From the NCBI RefSeq assembly GCF_005080685.1, contig NZ_CP039371.1, positions 1,860,001-1,924,000 on the forward strand: a DNA stretch of 64,000 bases. The letters are read 5' to 3'. The DNA is from Pseudomonas putida. Its GTDB lineage: Bacteria > Pseudomonadota > Gammaproteobacteria > Pseudomonadales > Pseudomonadaceae. Below the pieces are notes generated by a model that was not told where the DNA came from, did no database searches, and saw only the letters and a list, made by a program, of their open reading frames with translations. Shown here piece after piece: positions 38,164 through 49,072 of this stretch; position 1 is the stretch's first letter, and each line of letters starts with the position of its first letter. The position numbers and the translations under genes were made by a program.

Positions 38164-38565
38164 CTACCTCGATAAGGCCAGGCAGGCCGGACAAGCCCCC
38201 TCACTATAGCCGGTAATCTCCAGCTGGCACCATCCATTGCAGCGATCGCTGTAAAAATACGGTCAATCGTCGACATGAATGGTCGGCAATCACCGTCATC
38301 ATGCGTACTACCGTTATTTGGCAGCATGACCGGAAAGTCGCGTTTTCAGCCTGCTTTCGAGCATTTGACAACGCCGATCTTTTCGGAGAATGTGTGCACA
38401 CCCAAATCAAACGGGCGTATGAATTGAGCGTTTGTATGTCACACCGCTCGTACAGAATCCCGACTATCGCGCCGATGGGTGAGCCTGGGGCAAGGGCCGC
38501 AAGGCGGGCTTGGCCATCAGCGATCGGCGTGTACAGTTCAGCTTCCATATCGTGGAGATCAGTTG
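38132..38565. other. 434-base regulatory region upstream of fadB
   Basis: No protein gene seen. It holds the minus-strand terminator at 38130-38163, a possible minus-strand TATAGT -10 near 38205, and the PsrA-type boxes at 38408-38434. A short RNA on the minus strand is possible. Confidence 0.5.
38408..38434. promoter_or_regulatory. two overlapping PsrA-type operators before fadBA
   Basis: CAAAC-GGGC-GTATG (38408-38421) and GAATT-GAGC-GTTTG (38421-38434) share one base. Each has one intact half of the PsrA motif (G/C)AAAC-N4-GTTT(G/C) and one degenerate half. The layout is the same as at psrA. Confidence 0.65.
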
Positions 38566-40713
<2,148 letters not shown>

Positions 40714-40729
40714 GTGGTCAACGAGCTAG

Positions 40730-41920
<1,191 letters not shown>

Positions 41921-41939
41921 TCGCGTTGCGAGGCAGCAG

Positions 41940-41970
41940 CCGGGGCCTAGTGCCCCGGTTTTTGTTTTTT
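41940..41970 (+). terminator. intrinsic terminator of fadBA
   Basis: CCGGGGC-CTAGT-GCCCCGG followed by TTTTTGTTTTTT. Confidence 0.92.
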
Positions 41971-41999
41971 ACAGGTTTTGTTTCAAGAGGACAGGCGAC

Positions 42000-42251
42000 A
42001 TGCAGATACAACCAGGCGTATACCGTCACTACAAGGGGCCTGAGTACCGTGTCTTCAGTGTCGCACGGCATTCCGAAAGCGAAGAGTGGATGGTTTTCTA
42101 CCAGTGCCTGTATGGTGATTACGGGTTCTGGGTGCGGCCACTTTCGATGTTCCAGGAGTCCGTCGAGGTTGACGGCGAGCAGGTGCCGCGCTTTGCTTTG
42201 GTCAAGGCCGAAGCGGGGTTGCCTGAGCTGTCGGGGAAAGCCGACGAATAG
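42000..42251 (+). CDS. DUF1653 domain-containing protein
   Basis: 83 residues matching the short DUF1653 fold: PGVYRHYKGPEYRVFSVARHSE, then VFYQCLYGDYGFWVRPLSMF. Widespread small cytosolic family of unknown function. ATG at 42000 behind AGAGGACAGG. It stands alone between fadBA and topA. Confidence 0.9.
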   Translation: MQIQPGVYRHYKGPEYRVFSVARHSESEEWMVFYQCLYGDYGFWVRPLSMFQESVEVDGEQVPRFALVKAEAGLPELSGKADE

Positions 42252-42351
42252 TCGACCGAACTTGACCTCACTGTTTCGCCACTATATATAGCGGTGCCGC
42301 GTCCGGCACCTGACGCGTTTTTCATCTTCAGATTCAGGAATACTCCGATCC

Positions 42352-44961
42352 ATGGGCAAATCGCTGGTCATTGTGGAATCCCCGGCCAAGGCCAAGACCA
42401 TCAACAAGTACTTGGGCAACCAGTACGTGGTGAAGTCGAGTATCGGCCATATCCGAGACCTCCCCACCAGCGGTTCGGCCAGCGCGAGCAAAGAGCCGGC
42501 CGCCAAGCGTGGCAAGGCCGCGGGTGAGGCTCCGGCGCTGTCGCCGAAGGAAAAGGCCCGTCGTCAGCTGGTGGCACGCATGGGCGTCGACCCGGACCAC
42601 GGCTGGAAGGCCAAGTACGAGATCCTTCCCGGCAAGGAGAAGGTGATCGAAGAGCTGCGCCGCCTGGCCAAGGATGCCGACACCATCTATCTCGCAACCG
42701 ACTTGGACCGCGAAGGGGAGGCCATTGCCTGGCACCTGCGCGAAGCCATCGGTGGCGACGACACCCGCTACAAGCGCGTGGTGTTCAACGAAATCACCAA
42801 GAAGGCCATCCAGGACGCCTTCTCCCAGCCGGGCGAGCTGGATATCGATCGGGTCAACGCCCAGCAGGCTCGCCGCTTCCTCGACCGCGTGGTCGGCTAC
42901 ATGGTTTCGCCGCTGCTGTGGTCCAAGATCGCCCGTGGCCTGTCGGCCGGGCGGGTGCAGTCGGTGGCGGTGAAGCTGGTGGTGGAGCGTGAACGCGAGA
43001 TCCGTGCCTTCATCCCCGAGGAATACTGGGAAGTGCACGCCGACCTGGGTACTGCCAAGGACGCCAAGGTGCGTTTCGAGGTGGCCCGGCAGAACGGCGA
43101 GGCGTTCAAGCCGCTCAACGAAGCCCAGGCCATGGCGGCCCTGGAGCAACTGAAGGCGTCGAGCTACAGCGTGGTCAAGCGCGAAGACCGCCCGACCAGC
43201 AGCAAGCCTTCGGCCCCGTTCATCACGTCCACCCTGCAGCAGGCAGCGAGCAATCGTCTGGGCTTCGGTGTGAAGAAAACCATGATGATGGCCCAGCGTC
43301 TTTACGAGGCTGGCTACATCACCTACATGCGTACCGACTCGACCAACCTGTCGGTCGATGCGCTGGACATGGCGCGTAGCTACATCGAGCGCGAGTTCGG
43401 CAAGCAGTATCTGCCGGAGGCCCCAGTGGTGTACGGCAGCAAGGAAGGCGCCCAGGAGGCGCACGAGGCGATTCGCCCGTCCGACGTCAACACCCACCCG
43501 ACCAAGCTCAGTGGCATGGAGCGCGACGCTGAACGCCTGTACGAGCTGATCTGGCGTCAGTTCCTGGCCTGCCAGATGCCGCCGGCGCAGTACCTGTCGA
43601 CCAGTGTCACGGTCGCGGCTGGCAACTTCGAATTGCGTGCCAAGGGTCGCATCCTCAAGTTCGACGGTTACACCCGTGTGCTGCCACAGCAGAGCAAGCC
43701 GGGCGAAGACGACGTGCTGCCGGAAATGGCCCAGGGCGAGGTGCTCAAGCTGATCCAGCTCGACCCGAGCCAGCATTTCACCAAGCCGCCGGCACGCTTC
43801 ACCGAAGCGAGCCTGGTCAAGGAAATGGAAAAACGCGGTATTGGCCGTCCGTCGACCTACGCCGCGATCATTTCGACCATCCAGGACCGCGGCTACGTGA
43901 CGCTGCATAACCGCCGGTTCTACTCCGAGAAGATGGGCGACATCGTCACCGAGCGCCTGTCCGAGAGCTTCTCCAACTTGATGGACTACGGCTTCACCGC
44001 CGGCATGGAGGAAAATCTCGACGACGTGGCCCAGGGCGAGCGCGACTGGAAGAACGTCCTTGACGAGTTCTACGGCGATTTCAGCAAGAAACTGCTGACC
44101 GCCGAGTCTGCGGAGGATGGCATGCGGGCCAACCAGCCGACCATGACCAACATTCCGTGCAAGGAGTGTGGCCGGCCAATGATGATCCGCACCGCTTCCA
44201 CTGGCGTGTTTCTCGGCTGCTCCGGCTATAGCCTGCCGCCGAAGGAGCGTTGCAAGGCAACGGTGAACCTGGTGCCGGGCGATGAAATTGCCGCCGACGA
44301 CGAGGGTGAATCGGAATCGCGCGTCCTGCGCGGCAAGCACCGTTGCCCGATCTGCGCCACGGCTATGGACGCCTACCTGCTCGACGAGAAGCACAAGCTG
44401 CACATCTGCGGTAACAACCCGGATTGCGCGGGCTACGAGATCGAGGAAGGCAGCTACCGGATCAAGGGCTACGAAGGGCCGAGCCTGGAGTGCGACAAGT
44501 GCGGCAGCGAGATGCAGCTCAAGACCGGCCGTTTCGGCAAGTTCTTCGGTTGCACCAATCCTGCGTGCAAGAACACGCGCAAGCTGCTCAAGAGCGGCGA
44601 GGCGGCGCCACCGAAGATGGACAAGGTGGACATGCCCGAGCTCAAGTGCGAGAAGGTCGACGACACCTACGTGCTGCGTGACGGTGCTTCGGGGCTGTTC
44701 CTGGCTGCCAGCCAGTTCCCGAAAAACCGCGAGACCCGTGCGCCGCTGGTGCTGGAGATTCTGCCGCACAAGCATGAGATCGATCCTAAGTACCACTTCC
44801 TGTGCGACGCGCCGCAGAAAGACCCGGATGGCCGCCCAGCGGTAATCCGCTACAGCCGCAAGACCAAGGAGCAGTACGTGCAGTCCGAGGTCGATGGCAA
44901 GCCGACCGGGTGGAAGGCGTTCTACGACGGTAATGCCTGGAAGGTGGAAGACAAGCGCTGA
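42352..44961 (+). CDS. topA: DNA topoisomerase I
   Basis: 869-residue type IA topoisomerase relaxing negative supercoils. Toprim motif [19 protein letters not shown] and [11 protein letters not shown]; active-site Tyr in [13 protein letters not shown] near 325. Three C4-type zinc modules are visible after 595 ([24 protein letters not shown]), followed by a basic tail. ATG at 42352 fits the family N-terminus. Confidence 0.97.
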   Translation: MGKSLVIVESPAKAKTINKYLGNQYVVKSSIGHIRDLPTSGSASASKEPAAKRGKAAGEAPALSPKEKARRQLVARMGVDPDHGWKAKYEILPGKEKVIEELRRLAKDADTIYLATDLDREGEAIAWHLREAIGGDDTRYKRVVFNEITKKAIQDAFSQPGELDIDRVNAQQARRFLDRVVGYMVSPLLWSKIARGLSAGRVQSVAVKLVVEREREIRAFIPEEYWEVHADLGTAKDAKVRFEVARQNGEAFKPLNEAQAMAALEQLKASSYSVVKREDRPTSSKPSAPFITSTLQQAASNRLGFGVKKTMMMAQRLYEAGYITYMRTDSTNLSVDALDMARSYIEREFGKQYLPEAPVVYGSKEGAQEAHEAIRPSDVNTHPTKLSGMERDAERLYELIWRQFLACQMPPAQYLSTSVTVAAGNFELRAKGRILKFDGYTRVLPQQSKPGEDDVLPEMAQGEVLKLIQLDPSQHFTKPPARFTEASLVKEMEKRGIGRPSTYAAIISTIQDRGYVTLHNRRFYSEKMGDIVTERLSESFSNLMDYGFTAGMEENLDDVAQGERDWKNVLDEFYGDFSKKLLTAESAEDGMRANQPTMTNIPCKECGRPMMIRTASTGVFLGCSGYSLPPKERCKATVNLVPGDEIAADDEGESESRVLRGKHRCPICATAMDAYLLDEKHKLHICGNNPDCAGYEIEEGSYRIKGYEGPSLECDKCGSEMQLKTGRFGKFFGCTNPACKNTRKLLKSGEAAPPKMDKVDMPELKCEKVDDTYVLRDGASGLFLAASQFPKNRETRAPLVLEILPHKHEIDPKYHFLCDAPQKDPDGRPAVIRYSRKTKEQYVQSEVDGKPTGWKAFYDGNAWKVEDKR

Positions 44962-44977
44962 TCGGTTAGCGCTTTGC

Positions 44978-45000
44978 TTGGGGCCGCTTTGCGGCCCCAA
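44978..45000. terminator. hairpin after topA
   Basis: TTGGGGCCGC-TTT-GCGGCCCCAA, exact ten-base stem 17 bases past the topA stop, with no strong T-run. Confidence 0.55.
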
Positions 45001-45050
45001 TCATTTATGATGCAGCTATTGGCCTTGCAGCCTCATGGGAGGGCACCGAA

Positions 45051-45566
45051 ATGGCCCAGGAACTCTACACCCGTACCAACCAGAAACTGTTCTTCGCCGG
45101 CCTCGCCCTCGAATCGATGGCCAAGGCCGAACAGAGCCAGGCCATGAATGCCCAGGGCCTGGTTCAGGCCGAGCGTGAATCTGCGCTGTTTCACCTCTAC
45201 GGCGCGCTGTTGGGGCTGTGTCATGAGATTGGTGGCTTTTACCGCCTGCCCGTCGCCAGCAGTGTGGAAAACGTGCTGGCTGATGACGCACTGAACGACA
45301 TCGCCATCCCTGAGGTGGCTGAGTTGCTCGAGCTGGCGCGTCAGCGCGAAACCTGGCTGGCGCAAATGCTGGGGGCTTATGCCGATTTGTTCCGACCGCC
45401 GGTCGCTAGAAAAACCGCGAAAACCGACGTCACCCAACCCTTGATCCAGGCCGTCAATCTCGACGAAGCCGAGGCGCCGGCGTTGTCGCGCGACGAGTTG
45501 GAAAGCTGGCGTGGCAATCTCAAAGGCTTGGTGAGGCGTTTCCGCGACGCGTTGAGTGAGTGCTGA
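45051..45566 (+). CDS. DUF6586-type conserved hypothetical protein
   Basis: 171-residue helical protein without membrane segment: KLFFAGLALESMAKAEQSQAMN, then ESALFHLYGALLGLCHEIGGFY. It is usual between topA and sulA-lexA in Pseudomonas as I recall; function unknown. It is followed after 51 bases by another small gene on the same strand. Confidence 0.82.
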   Translation: MAQELYTRTNQKLFFAGLALESMAKAEQSQAMNAQGLVQAERESALFHLYGALLGLCHEIGGFYRLPVASSVENVLADDALNDIAIPEVAELLELARQRETWLAQMLGAYADLFRPPVARKTAKTDVTQPLIQAVNLDEAEAPALSRDELESWRGNLKGLVRRFRDALSEC

Positions 45567-45617
45567 TCCCGGCTGCGGCTGGTACACTAGCGGCCTTTCG
45601 TGGAGAACTGCCCCATT

Positions 45618-45851
45618 ATGTCTACGTCGTTTCTGGAAATTGTCGAGTTGCCGGATGGCCGAATCGAACTGCGTCGTGCCGAGGACGAAGGCTCGCTGGT
45701 AACGTTGGAATTTTCGGAGGACGCCAAGGTGTTCCTGCAAGGCCAACACGTGGAAGTGGCCAAGGCCATGTTGAGCGTGGGTGTGCAGATGGCAGGGCGC
45801 TTGATGGATGGTGAGCTCGAGCGCGACGAAGGGCCGCGCGTACTGCACTGA
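45618..45851 (+). CDS. small conserved hypothetical protein
   Basis: 77 acidic residues with beta-rich opening (SFLEIVELPDGRIELRRAEDEG) and an amphipathic helix (VEVAKAMLSVGVQMAGRLM). No motif recognised. Start MSTSFLEIV at 45618; in-frame 45600 is weaker. Convergent with sulA. Confidence 0.82.
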   Translation: MSTSFLEIVELPDGRIELRRAEDEGSLVTLEFSEDAKVFLQGQHVEVAKAMLSVGVQMAGRLMDGELERDEGPRVLH

Positions 45852-45904
45852 TTCTTTTCAGTACCAGCTCATTCAATGCCAGGGTGTCAATCCTGGTGTT
45901 GCAG

Positions 45905-45946
45905 ACAAAGCCTGAACATCAGCCAAGGCGGATGTTCAGGCTTTGT
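45905..45946. terminator. hairpin spanning the sulA stop
   Basis: ACAAAGCCTGAACATC pairs exactly with GATGTTCAGGCTTTGT (16 bases, ten-base loop). The right arm encodes the last SulA codons, so it can act on both convergent transcripts. No T-run follows. Confidence 0.6.
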
Positions 45947-46395
45947 GCGTTTCCGGTGCTGGCGGCGCGGGTCAACTGTTGGCGACTGCTGGCGTTGATG
46001 TTGCCCAGCCAGGTGACCACGGTGTGACTGCGGCCCAGGCGAAGGGCTTCACGCGCCAGTTGCAGGGCACTCTGGGTGCCGCGAGGATGTAATAGCAGGA
46101 TGCGTTCGCGGTTCAGTCCGGCATCTCGCAGCCAGGCCTGGGTCAGGCTCGCCGGCGGTGCGATGAGGGTGAGCCAGCGTGCATCTTCCTCTTCGCTCAG
46201 CTCGCGCAGGACGGGAGCCAGCAGGCTCTGGCAGTGCTCAGGGGCGCCGCGCAGCGTCAGTTCGCTGAACAGCTCCGGCTCGCTGCTCTTGGGCGCCGGC
46301 TCCTGAGGCTTGAGCCCTGGCAGCACGGGTTGCGCCAGGAAGGCCTCAAAGAGCGGAAGCTGGACCTGTTGGGGTGCTTGGATGAACTGCTGCAT
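45919..46395 (-). CDS. sulA: SOS-induced cell division inhibitor SulA
   Basis: 158 residues related to RecA-like SulA: the core WLTLIAPPASLTQAWLRDAGLNRERILLLHPRG and the LGRSHTVVTWLG segment. SulA blocks FtsZ assembly during DNA damage. Second gene behind lexA with a 13-base gap, so it shares the LexA boxes at 47029-47063. Confidence 0.92.
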   Translation of the reverse strand: MQQFIQAPQQVQLPLFEAFLAQPVLPGLKPQEPAPKSSEPELFSELTLRGAPEHCQSLLAPVLRELSEEEDARWLTLIAPPASLTQAWLRDAGLNRERILLLHPRGTQSALQLAREALRLGRSHTVVTWLGNINASSRQQLTRAASTGNAQSLNIRLG

Positions 46396-46408
46396 GACGC
46401 CTCCTGAT

Positions 46409-47017
46409 TCAGCGGCGAATGACGCCGACGCTCAAGCCCTCGATCACCAGTTCCTGTTCTTTCAGGTCGACTTCGATGGGGGCGAATTCCGGGTTCTCGG
46501 CCAGCAGCCAGACCCTGCTGCCCTCGCGCTTGAAGCGCTTGACGGTGACTTCGTCACCGATACGGGCGACCACGATCTGGCCGTTGCGGGCCTCGCGGCA
46601 GGTGTGCACGGCCAGTAGGTCGCCGTCGAGGATGCCGACGTCCTTCATGCTCATGCCGTGCACGCGCAGCAGGTAGTCGGCTTGCGGGTGGAAGAATGCC
46701 GGGTTGATGTTGCAGGATTGCTCGATGTGCTGCTCGGCAAGGATCGGTGCCCCCGCAGCGACCCGGCCGATGATCGGCAGGCCGGCTTCCTCGGCCTTGG
46801 CCTCGTGGCCAGGGATGCGGATGCCGCGCGAAGCGCCTGGGGTCATTTCGATGGCCCCCTTGCGGGCCAGGGCCTTGAGGTGTTCCTCGGCAGCGTTGGG
46901 CGACTTGAAGCCCAGCTCCTGAGCGATTTCCGCACGGGTTGGCGGGAAGCCGTTGTCGTCGAGGCAACGTTTGATGAAGGCCAGGATTTCGGCTTGGCGT
47001 GGCGTCAGTTTCAACAT
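46409..47017 (-). CDS. lexA: LexA repressor
   Basis: 202 residues. Winged helix with [25 protein letters not shown]; autocleavage site Ala-Gly in [13 protein letters not shown]; catalytic Ser in [16 protein letters not shown] and Lys in [14 protein letters not shown] repressor that cleaves itself with RecA. Autoregulated through two operators just upstream; leads the lexA-sulA operon. Confidence 0.97.
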   Translation of the reverse strand: MLKLTPRQAEILAFIKRCLDDNGFPPTRAEIAQELGFKSPNAAEEHLKALARKGAIEMTPGASRGIRIPGHEAKAEEAGLPIIGRVAAGAPILAEQHIEQSCNINPAFFHPQADYLLRVHGMSMKDVGILDGDLLAVHTCREARNGQIVVARIGDEVTVKRFKREGSRVWLLAENPEFAPIEVDLKEQELVIEGLSVGVIRR

Positions 47018-47028
47018 GGCGGGTCGCT

Positions 47029-47044
47029 CTGTCTTTTTATACAG
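47029..47044. promoter_or_regulatory. LexA box 1 of lexA-sulA
   Basis: CTGTCTTTTTATACAG, full CTGT-N8-ACAG, 12 bases upstream of the lexA start codon. Confidence 0.9.
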
Positions 47045-47047
47045 TGA

Positions 47048-47063
47048 CTGGGATTATATACAG
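47048..47063. promoter_or_regulatory. LexA box 2 of lexA-sulA
   Basis: CTGGGATTATATACAG, one mismatch in the left half (CTGG for CTGT), 19 bases from box 1. Confidence 0.75.
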
Positions 47064-47201
47064 TAGGTGGCGCACTGCAAGCGCCGCGCCGCGACAAAGC
47101 CCGTCAAGCAGCCCTCGCGCGACCCTCGACGCAGCGCCAGCGTTGGGTTGCAGCGAGAAACGCCAGGCTGTGATTTAATGGCGACCAGGCGGTCACGAGT
47201 A

Positions 47202-47230
47202 TTGACAGGGCCCAGGCTGAAACGTATGTT
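47202..47230 (+). promoter_or_regulatory. sigma-70 promoter of psrA
   Basis: TTGACA (47202-47207), 17-base spacer, TATGTT (47225-47230). The -10 is inside the first PsrA palindrome. Confidence 0.75.
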
Positions 47231-47245
47231 TCAAACACCTGTTTG
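47219..47245. promoter_or_regulatory. two overlapping PsrA operators at psrA
   Basis: GAAAC-GTAT-GTTTC (47219-47232) and CAAAC-ACCT-GTTTG (47232-47245) share one base. Both are perfect palindromes of the published PsrA motif (G/C)AAAC-N2-4-GTTT(G/C). They cover the -10, so PsrA represses its own gene. Confidence 0.9.
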
Positions 47246-47260
47246 TCTGGCGGAGTAGTC

Positions 47261-47968
47261 ATGGCCCAATCGGAAACCGTTGAACGCATTCTCGATGCTG
47301 CCGAGCAGCTGTTCGCGGAAAGGGGGTTCGCGGAAACCTCATTGCGCCTGATCACCAGCAAGGCCGGGGTCAACCTGGCGGCGGTGAACTACCATTTCGG
47401 CTCCAAGAAGGCGCTGATCCAAGCTGTGTTCTCGCGCTTTCTCGGGCCGTTCTGCGCCAGTCTGGAACGCGAACTGGAGCGGCGGCTGGCCAAGCCGGAG
47501 CAGAAGCCCAGCCTCGAGGAACTGCTCGAGATGCTGGTCGAGCAGGCGCTGATCGTGCAGCCACGCAGCAACAACGATCTCTCCATTTTCATGCGCTTGC
47601 TGGGCCTTGCCTTCAGCCAGAGCCAGGGGCATCTGCGGCGCTACCTGGAAGACATGTACGGCAAGGTGTTCCGCCGCTACATGTTGCTGGTCAATGAGGC
47701 CGCGCCGCGCATTCCGCCGCTGGAGCTGTTCTGGCGCGTGCACTTCATGCTTGGCGCTGCGGCGTTCAGCATGTCGGGTATCAAGGCGTTGCGCGCCATT
47801 GCCGAGACCGATTTCGGCATCAATACTTCCATCGAGCAGGTGATGCGCCTGATGGTGCCGTTCCTGGCCGCGGGCATGCGTGCCGAAAGCGGCGTTACCG
47901 ACCAGGCCATGGCTGCCGCCCAGCTGCGACCGCGCAGCAAGACCGCAGCCAGCACCGCCAAGGCCTAA
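47261..47968 (+). CDS. psrA: TetR-family fatty-acid-responsive regulator PsrA
   Basis: 235 residues. TetR helix-turn-helix AEQLFAERGFAETSLRLITSKAGVNLAAVNYHF near the N-terminus and a helical ligand domain after 60. In Pseudomonas PsrA represses fadBA and itself, relieved by long-chain fatty acids, and activates rpoS. ATG at 47261 follows GGCGGAG. nagZ begins 27 bases downstream and may be co-transcribed. Confidence 0.94.
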   Translation: MAQSETVERILDAAEQLFAERGFAETSLRLITSKAGVNLAAVNYHFGSKKALIQAVFSRFLGPFCASLERELERRLAKPEQKPSLEELLEMLVEQALIVQPRSNNDLSIFMRLLGLAFSQSQGHLRRYLEDMYGKVFRRYMLLVNEAAPRIPPLELFWRVHFMLGAAAFSMSGIKALRAIAETDFGINTSIEQVMRLMVPFLAAGMRAESGVTDQAMAAAQLRPRSKTAASTAKA

Positions 47969-47994
47969 CCGAAAGCCCCAATTAAGGATTGCCT

Positions 47995-49005
47995 ATGACC
48001 GTCAGCCTGCACGGCTCCCTGATGGTAGATATCGCCGGCCACTGGTTGACCGCCGAAGACCGCCATCTGCTGCGCCAACCCCAAGTCGCCGGCCTGATCA
48101 TCTTCGCCCGCAACATCGCCAGCCCGCGCCAGGTGCGTGAGCTGTGCGCTTCGATTCGCGCCATTCGCCCCGACCTGATCCTCGCTGTGGATCAGGAAGG
48201 CGGCCGGGTGCAGCGCCTGCGCCAAGGCTTCGTGCGCTTGCCGGCCATGCGGGCCATCGCCGATAACGCCAATGCCGATTACCTGGCAGAGCAATGTGGC
48301 TGGTTGATGGCCACCGAAGTGCTGGCGGTTGGCCTGGACCTGAGCTTTGCCCCGGTGCTCGATCTCGACCACCAGCGCAGTGCCGTGGTGGGTACCCGTG
48401 CCTTCGAAGGGAATCCCGAGCGCGCCACGCAACTGGCGGCGGCGTTCATCCGCGGCATGAACGCCGCCGGCATGGCAGCCTGTGGCAAGCACTTCCCCGG
48501 CCATGGCTGGGCGGAGGCCGATTCCCATGTGGCCATCCCGACCGACGAGCGCAGCCTGGCGCAGTTGCGCCAGGCCGACCTGGTGCCGTTTACCCGGCTC
48601 AGCGGGCAGTTGGCGGCGGTGATGCCGGCGCATGTCATCTATCCGCAGGTGGACAACCAGCCGGCCGGCTTCTCGCGCCGCTGGTTGCAGGACATCCTGC
48701 GTGGCGAGCTTGGTTTCGACGGGGTGATCTTCAGCGACGACCTGTCGATGGCTGGCGCGCATGTGGTGGGCGATGCCGCCAGCCGCATCGAGGCGGCATT
48801 GAGCGCGGGTTGCGACATGGGGCTGGTGTGCAACGACCGGGCGGCAGCGGAACTTGCGTTGAGTGCGGCGCAGCGCTTGAAGGTCAAGCCGTCGCCGCGG
48901 ATTGCGCGGATGCGTGGGCAAGGGTTTGCGCGTACCGATTATCGCCAGCAGCCGCGGTGGCTGGAGGCCTTGGGGGCGTTGAAGGACGCGCAACTGGTCG
49001 AGTGA
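47995..49005 (+). CDS. nagZ: beta-N-acetylhexosaminidase
   Basis: 336-residue GH3 cytosolic enzyme removing GlcNAc from anhydromuropeptides in cell-wall recycling, thereby shaping AmpC induction. Family signature KHFPGHGWAEADSHVAIP (catalytic His/Asp loop) and nucleophile Asp in DGVIFSDDLSMAGA. ATG 47995 with AAGGAT; TTG two codons before is the alternative. Joined to psrA in tandem. Confidence 0.95.
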   Translation: MTVSLHGSLMVDIAGHWLTAEDRHLLRQPQVAGLIIFARNIASPRQVRELCASIRAIRPDLILAVDQEGGRVQRLRQGFVRLPAMRAIADNANADYLAEQCGWLMATEVLAVGLDLSFAPVLDLDHQRSAVVGTRAFEGNPERATQLAAAFIRGMNAAGMAACGKHFPGHGWAEADSHVAIPTDERSLAQLRQADLVPFTRLSGQLAAVMPAHVIYPQVDNQPAGFSRRWLQDILRGELGFDGVIFSDDLSMAGAHVVGDAASRIEAALSAGCDMGLVCNDRAAAELALSAAQRLKVKPSPRIARMRGQGFARTDYRQQPRWLEALGALKDAQLVE

Positions 49006-49020
49006 ATGTGGGGCCCAGGC

Positions 49021-49064
49021 GGCCTCATCGCCGGCAAGCCGGCCCCTACAGGGTCGATGAGGCC
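49021..49064. repeat. single REP-type palindrome
   Basis: GGCCTCATCG and CGATGAGGCC exact ten-base arms with an inner CCGGCAAGCCGG hairpin, between the convergent nagZ and helicase genes. Confidence 0.8.
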
Positions 49065-49072
49065 AGTCAGGA

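Noticed and set aside
42334..45000. 888-codon frame opposite topA, with similar long frames opposite fadB (38464-40659), slt (33105-34574) and the helicase (49139-51262)
   Set aside because: Same high-GC shadow effect; no ribosome sites or recognisable motifs.
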